From an uncultured Collinsella sp. (GTDB lineage Bacteria > Actinomycetota > Coriobacteriia > Coriobacteriales > Coriobacteriaceae): a stretch of 8,401 nucleotides of DNA. The position numbers were made by a program, and so were the translations under genes. Location: assembly GCA_902493545.1 (NCBI GenBank), contig CABUQI010000055.1, positions 1 through 8,401 on the forward strand, given 5' to 3'. The notes under the pieces were generated by a model. That model saw only the letters and a list, made by a program, of their open reading frames with translations. It did not search any database and had not been told where the DNA came from. Shown here piece after piece: positions 5,539-8,401 of the stretch. How positions within the stretch are numbered: position 1 is the stretch's first letter; each line of letters begins with the position of its first letter.

Positions 5539-6822
5539 ATGAGCGAGCAGACCATCGGTACGACGTGTGTTCAGGGCGGTTATCGCCCGGGTGATGCAGA
5601 GCCGCGCCAGGTGCCCATCTACCAGTCCACCACGTGGAAGTACGACACGTCCGAGCACATGGGCAAGCTGTTTGACCTGGAGGAGTCGGGCTATTTCTAC
5701 AGCCGTCTGCAGAACCCCACGTGCGATTTGGTTGCCGCCAAGATCTGCGAGATGGAGGGCGGCACTGCCGCGATGCTCACGAGCTCGGGCATGGCTGCGA
5801 ACTTCCTCGCGATCTTTAACGTTGCCGGTGCCGGCGATCACGTGGTCGCAAGCTCTGCCATCTACGGCGGTACGTACAACTTGCTCGCCCACACCATGGG
5901 CCGTATGGGGCTGACCTGCACCTTCGTTGCCCCCGACTGCACCGATGAGGAGCTCGAGGCAGCCTTCCAGCCCAACACCAAGCTCGTCTTTGGCGAGACG
6001 ATCGCAAACCCCGCCCTTGCCGTACTCGATATCGAGCGCTTTGCCAAGGCCGCGCACGACCACGGCGTACCGCTGATGGTCGACAACACCTTCCCGACGC
6101 CCGTGATGTGCCGTCCCTTTGAGTGGGGCGCCGATATCGTTACGCACTCCACCACTAAGTACATGGATGGCCATGCGGCCTACCTGGGTGGCGTGATCGT
6201 CGATCACGGCCAGTTTGACTGGATGGCCCATGCGGACAAGTTCCCGGGTCTCACCACGCCTGACGAGAGCTACCACGGCGTGACCTATGCCGAGAAGTTC
6301 GGTCGCGAGGGCGCCTTTATTACCAAGGCCACTGCGCAGCTTATGCGCGACCTCGGCCCCATGCAGAACCCGCAGGCGGCATTCTTCCTGAACAGCTCGC
6401 TCGAGAGCCTGCACGTGCGCATGCCGCGCCATTGTGAGAATGGTCTGGCGGTCGCCAAGTTCCTGCAGAGCCATCCCAAGGTACGCTTCGTGAGCTATCC
6501 GGGCCTGGAGGGCGACAAGTACTATGACCTGGCTCAGAAGTACATGCCCAACGGTACCTGCGGCGTCGTGAGCTTTGGCTTTAACGGTGGTCGCGCGGCG
6601 GCCGAGACCTTTATGAAGAGCCTCAAGCTCGCCCAGATCGCTACACACGTGGCCGACGCCCGCACTTGCTGCCTGCATCCTGCTAACGCCACGCATCGCC
6701 AGATGAACGATGAGGAGCTCATCGCCTGTGGCATCTCCGCCGACATGGTACGCCTGTCGTGCGGCCTCGAGGACACGGCCGATCTGATTGCCGACCTTGA
6801 GCAGGCGCTCGAGCAGTGCTAG
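5539..6822 (+). CDS. metY: O-acetylhomoserine sulfhydrylase (aminocarboxypropyltransferase), 427 aa
   Basis: This is a PLP-dependent enzyme of the Cys/Met metabolism family that makes homocysteine from O-acetylhomoserine and sulfide, the direct sulfhydrylation route to methionine; it is cytosolic and usually tetrameric. Visible residues are Tyr54 and Arg56 (FYSRLQNP, PLP phosphate from the neighbouring subunit), SSGM (82-85), Tyr109, Asp182 (VDNT), the Schiff-base Lys207 (HSTTKYMDGH), and Arg405 (VRLSCGLED). The segment PDESYHGVTYAEKFG (241-255) and the length of 427 are typical of MetY and longer than MetB/MetC. AIYGGTYN has glycine where methionine gamma-lyases carry their active-site cysteine, which argues against that alternative. 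ATG 5539 is chosen because AAGGGAG (5526-5532) sits 6 nt upstream; a TTG at 5533 would add two residues and lie too close to it. It ends at a strong terminator, so it is probably monocistronic. Confidence 0.92.
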   Translation: MSEQTIGTTCVQGGYRPGDAEPRQVPIYQSTTWKYDTSEHMGKLFDLEESGYFYSRLQNPTCDLVAAKICEMEGGTAAMLTSSGMAANFLAIFNVAGAGDHVVASSAIYGGTYNLLAHTMGRMGLTCTFVAPDCTDEELEAAFQPNTKLVFGETIANPALAVLDIERFAKAAHDHGVPLMVDNTFPTPVMCRPFEWGADIVTHSTTKYMDGHAAYLGGVIVDHGQFDWMAHADKFPGLTTPDESYHGVTYAEKFGREGAFITKATAQLMRDLGPMQNPQAAFFLNSSLESLHVRMPRHCENGLAVAKFLQSHPKVRFVSYPGLEGDKYYDLAQKYMPNGTCGVVSFGFNGGRAAAETFMKSLKLAQIATHVADARTCCLHPANATHRQMNDEELIACGISADMVRLSCGLEDTADLIADLEQALEQC

Positions 6823-6890
6823 GCTAGCGTTCGCACAAGGAGCCGATGCTGGCAGAAAGCTTCGGCGACCTTTCGTTCCGATTCCGTAGG

Positions 6891-6938
6891 CGGGACCTCA
6901 ATCGCGACTGTTTGCAGGCGATTGGGGCCCCGTTTTTT
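6891..6938 (+). terminator. Intrinsic terminator of metY
   Basis: Bases 6891-6905 pair with 6918-6932 over 15 positions with one mismatch and one G-U; CTG/CAG can extend the stem inward around a TTTG loop. Six T residues (6933-6938) follow. It separates metY from the transporter gene only 27 nt downstream, leaving little room for a new promoter, so the transporter may depend on read-through or on a start overlapping this hairpin. Confidence 0.92.
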
Positions 6939-6964
6939 GCGTTGGGCCACTCGAAAGGATGGAT

Positions 6965-8269
6965 ATGGAGAAAACTGCAGAGCAGCTGCGCCGCGAGCAC
7001 ATTGCCCTAGAGGGCGACACCCATGGCAAGAACAAGTGGGCGATTCTGTTTACCGTGCTCATCATGACGTTTATGGTGTGTCTGGATTCGACCGTCGTGA
7101 CCGTGGCGCTGCCCGTGATGCAAAAGGAGCTGGGCGTGGGGCTCGACCGCATTCAGCTGGTGAGTTCGGTGTATCTGCTTGCGACATGCGTGGCTATGTT
7201 GCCGTTTGGCCGTCTGGGTGACGTCCGCGGCAAGGTGAATGTGTTCCAGCTGGGCGTCATCGTCTTTTCGGTCGGTTCGCTGCTGTGCGGCCTTTCGGCC
7301 TCGCTCGAGGTTCTTATTCTGGCGCGCATTGTTCAGGGCGTCGGTTGCGCGGCGGCCATGGCCAACAACATGGGTATCATCACCGAGTCGTTTCCGGCGC
7401 GCGAACGCGGTCGTGCTATGGGTATTCTCGCGACCTTCGTGGCCCTCGGCATGATGTGTGGCCCCGTGCTCGGTGGCATGCTGGTGGCAAGCTTTCCCTG
7501 GGAGAGCATCTTTCTCATTAACCTGCCCATTGGCGTCATCTCGTTTATCGTGGGGCTCTATACGCTGCCGCATGTTAAGCCGGAGGCCGGCGAGCGTCCC
7601 ATGTCCATGATCGAGGCCGCTCGTCGCTGCTTTGCAAATTCGGCCTTTACCATCAACCTTGCCTGCATGCTCATCGTGTTCGTTGGCATTGGCGCATCCG
7701 AGTTTATCCTGCCGTTCTATTTTCAGGATGCGCATGGGTTTGGATCTGACGTTTCGGGCCTGCTGTTTTTGGCGCTGCCGATGGTGAATGCCTTTATCGG
7801 CCCGCTTTCGGGAACGGTTTCGGACCGTGTTGGCTGCGATGGTCCCACGGCGGTCGGTCTGGGCGTGTATGTGTGCGGTCTCTTTGCGGTAAGCACGCTC
7901 GACGAGCACTCTTCTATCCCTGTGATCGTGTGCTGTGTCGCGTTTATGTCGTGCGGCACGTCGATTTTCCAGAGCCCCAACAACTCGCTGTATATGGGTT
8001 CGGCTCCGCGCGAGGCGCTCGGTTTTGCGGGCAGCTTGGGCAGTTTGGCGCGCTACGCCGGCATGGCACTCGGCATTACGGTGGCGTCGAATATCCTGTA
8101 TGGGCAGATGAGCGTGGCGATGGGCGAGGCCGTGACCAGTTTTGTTGCAGGCCGTCCGGATGTGTTCCTGTTTGGCTTTCGCTCGGTGTTCTACGTGCTC
8201 ATGGCTGTGGCCGCTGTGGGCTTTGCGCTCGCCATAGTGCGTTTGGTGAGGATGCGCGCCCGCCATTAG
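6965..8269 (+). CDS. MFS transporter, DHA2 (EmrB/QacA)-like exporter, 434 aa
   Basis: This is an inner-membrane proton-coupled antiporter, probably exporting drugs or small metabolites. Motif D1 of the DHA2 group is seen as LDSTVVTVALP (40-50), motif A as GRLGDVRGK (82-90), motif B around RIVQGVG (121-127), and motif C as GPVLGG (166-171). I count six hydrophobic segments up to about residue 200, then a short polar linker (about 202-222) and six more, ending in a basic tail. That gives 12 segments, whereas classical DHA2 exporters have 14; the pair usually between the halves appears to be absent. The ATG at 6965 is chosen because AAAGGA (6954-6959) sits 5 nt upstream; the ATG at 6959 overlaps that site. 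Substrate is unknown. A terminator precedes the gene; no clear terminator follows it. Confidence 0.9.
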   Translation: MEKTAEQLRREHIALEGDTHGKNKWAILFTVLIMTFMVCLDSTVVTVALPVMQKELGVGLDRIQLVSSVYLLATCVAMLPFGRLGDVRGKVNVFQLGVIVFSVGSLLCGLSASLEVLILARIVQGVGCAAAMANNMGIITESFPARERGRAMGILATFVALGMMCGPVLGGMLVASFPWESIFLINLPIGVISFIVGLYTLPHVKPEAGERPMSMIEAARRCFANSAFTINLACMLIVFVGIGASEFILPFYFQDAHGFGSDVSGLLFLALPMVNAFIGPLSGTVSDRVGCDGPTAVGLGVYVCGLFAVSTLDEHSSIPVIVCCVAFMSCGTSIFQSPNNSLYMGSAPREALGFAGSLGSLARYAGMALGITVASNILYGQMSVAMGEAVTSFVAGRPDVFLFGFRSVFYVLMAVAAVGFALAIVRLVRMRARH

Positions 8270-8367
8270 CTTGTGGTGGCAGGCTTGCCAAGAATCGGGC
8301 TTATCTACTGGTCTTGCAGCTTTATGGTGCGATGCGGCTTGTGGGGCGGGCGGGGGTCGGTCCGTGG

Positions 8368-8373
8368 TAGACT
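8368..8373 (+). promoter_or_regulatory. Possible -10 box for a gene beyond the window
   Basis: TAGACT (8368-8373) is a reasonable -10 element near the end of the 132-bp tail after the transporter gene, but no good -35 box is found at 16-18 nt upstream. A short hairpin (TGGCA/TGCCA, 8277-8290) follows the transporter stop without a T run and is not called as a terminator. Nothing else is recognisable here. Confidence 0.25.
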
Positions 8374-8401
8374 ATCGAACAACGTTTATTAATCGCGCGG
8401 T

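Noticed and set aside
5455..6696. Minus-strand open frame (413 codons) opposite metY
   Set aside because: The plus-strand frame is an unmistakable PLP enzyme with all active-site residues; the antisense frame is a by-product of GC-rich codon use.
6846..7010. Small open frame of 54 codons with an AAGGAG upstream
   Set aside because: The site is only 3 nt from the ATG, the frame reads through the metY terminator into the transporter gene, and the peptide is not recognisable.
7007..8266. Minus-strand open frame (419 codons) opposite the MFS gene
   Set aside because: Its product is rich in His, Arg and Gln with no domain or membrane pattern, as expected for the antisense of a membrane protein gene.
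8277..8290. TGGCA/TGCCA hairpin after the transporter stop
   Set aside because: The stem has only five pairs and no T run follows, so it is not supportable as a terminator.

Overview
The window looks like chromosomal core-genome DNA from a high-GC member of the Coriobacteriia (Actinomycetota), most likely Collinsella or a close relative. This rests on the GC-rich coding bias, frequent UUG/GUG starts with clear Shine-Dalgarno sites, a four-domain ribosomal protein S1, a type A RNase P RNA, and recognisable protein families. The genus is an inference from general familiarity, not from a database match.

Layout, left to right. (1) Positions 1-848 (+): the 3' part of a UPF0597/L-cysteine desulfidase-like Fe-S enzyme, cut by the window edge. 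(2) 855-921: a perfect 21-bp inverted repeat between two convergent genes. (3) 941-1699 (-): a HAD-superfamily hydrolase. (4) 1700-2015: a divergent promoter region, with a 9-bp inverted repeat near the HAD promoter and a hairpin that can cover the rpsA ribosome binding site. (5) 2016-3182 (+): rpsA (UUG start), ending in a strong intrinsic terminator. (6) About 3311-3368: a small structured stretch, then two candidate promoters, then rnpB at about 3521-3888. (7) 3901-3999: a foldable element bounded by perfect 15-bp inverted repeats. (8) 4158-4793 (+): an IMPACT/YigZ family protein, with a long terminator shared with the convergent gene. (9) 4862-5308 (-): a small cysteine-rich C_GCAxxG_C_C family protein. 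(10) 5539-6822 (+): MetY-type O-acetylhomoserine sulfhydrylase, divergent from (9) and followed by a strong terminator. (11) 6965-8269 (+): an MFS drug/metabolite exporter. (12) 8270-8401: intergenic, with a weak promoter candidate for a gene beyond the window.

Most genes appear to be single transcription units, because almost every gap holds either a terminator or a divergent promoter region. There is a loose sulfur theme (cysteine desulfidase-like protein, MetY, and a cysteine-rich protein sharing MetY's upstream region) and a translation/RNA theme (S1, RNase P RNA, YigZ). I see no phage, IS transposase, CRISPR array, toxin-antitoxin pair or defence system. The least explained content is the structured intergenic DNA, and that is where most of the findings lie.
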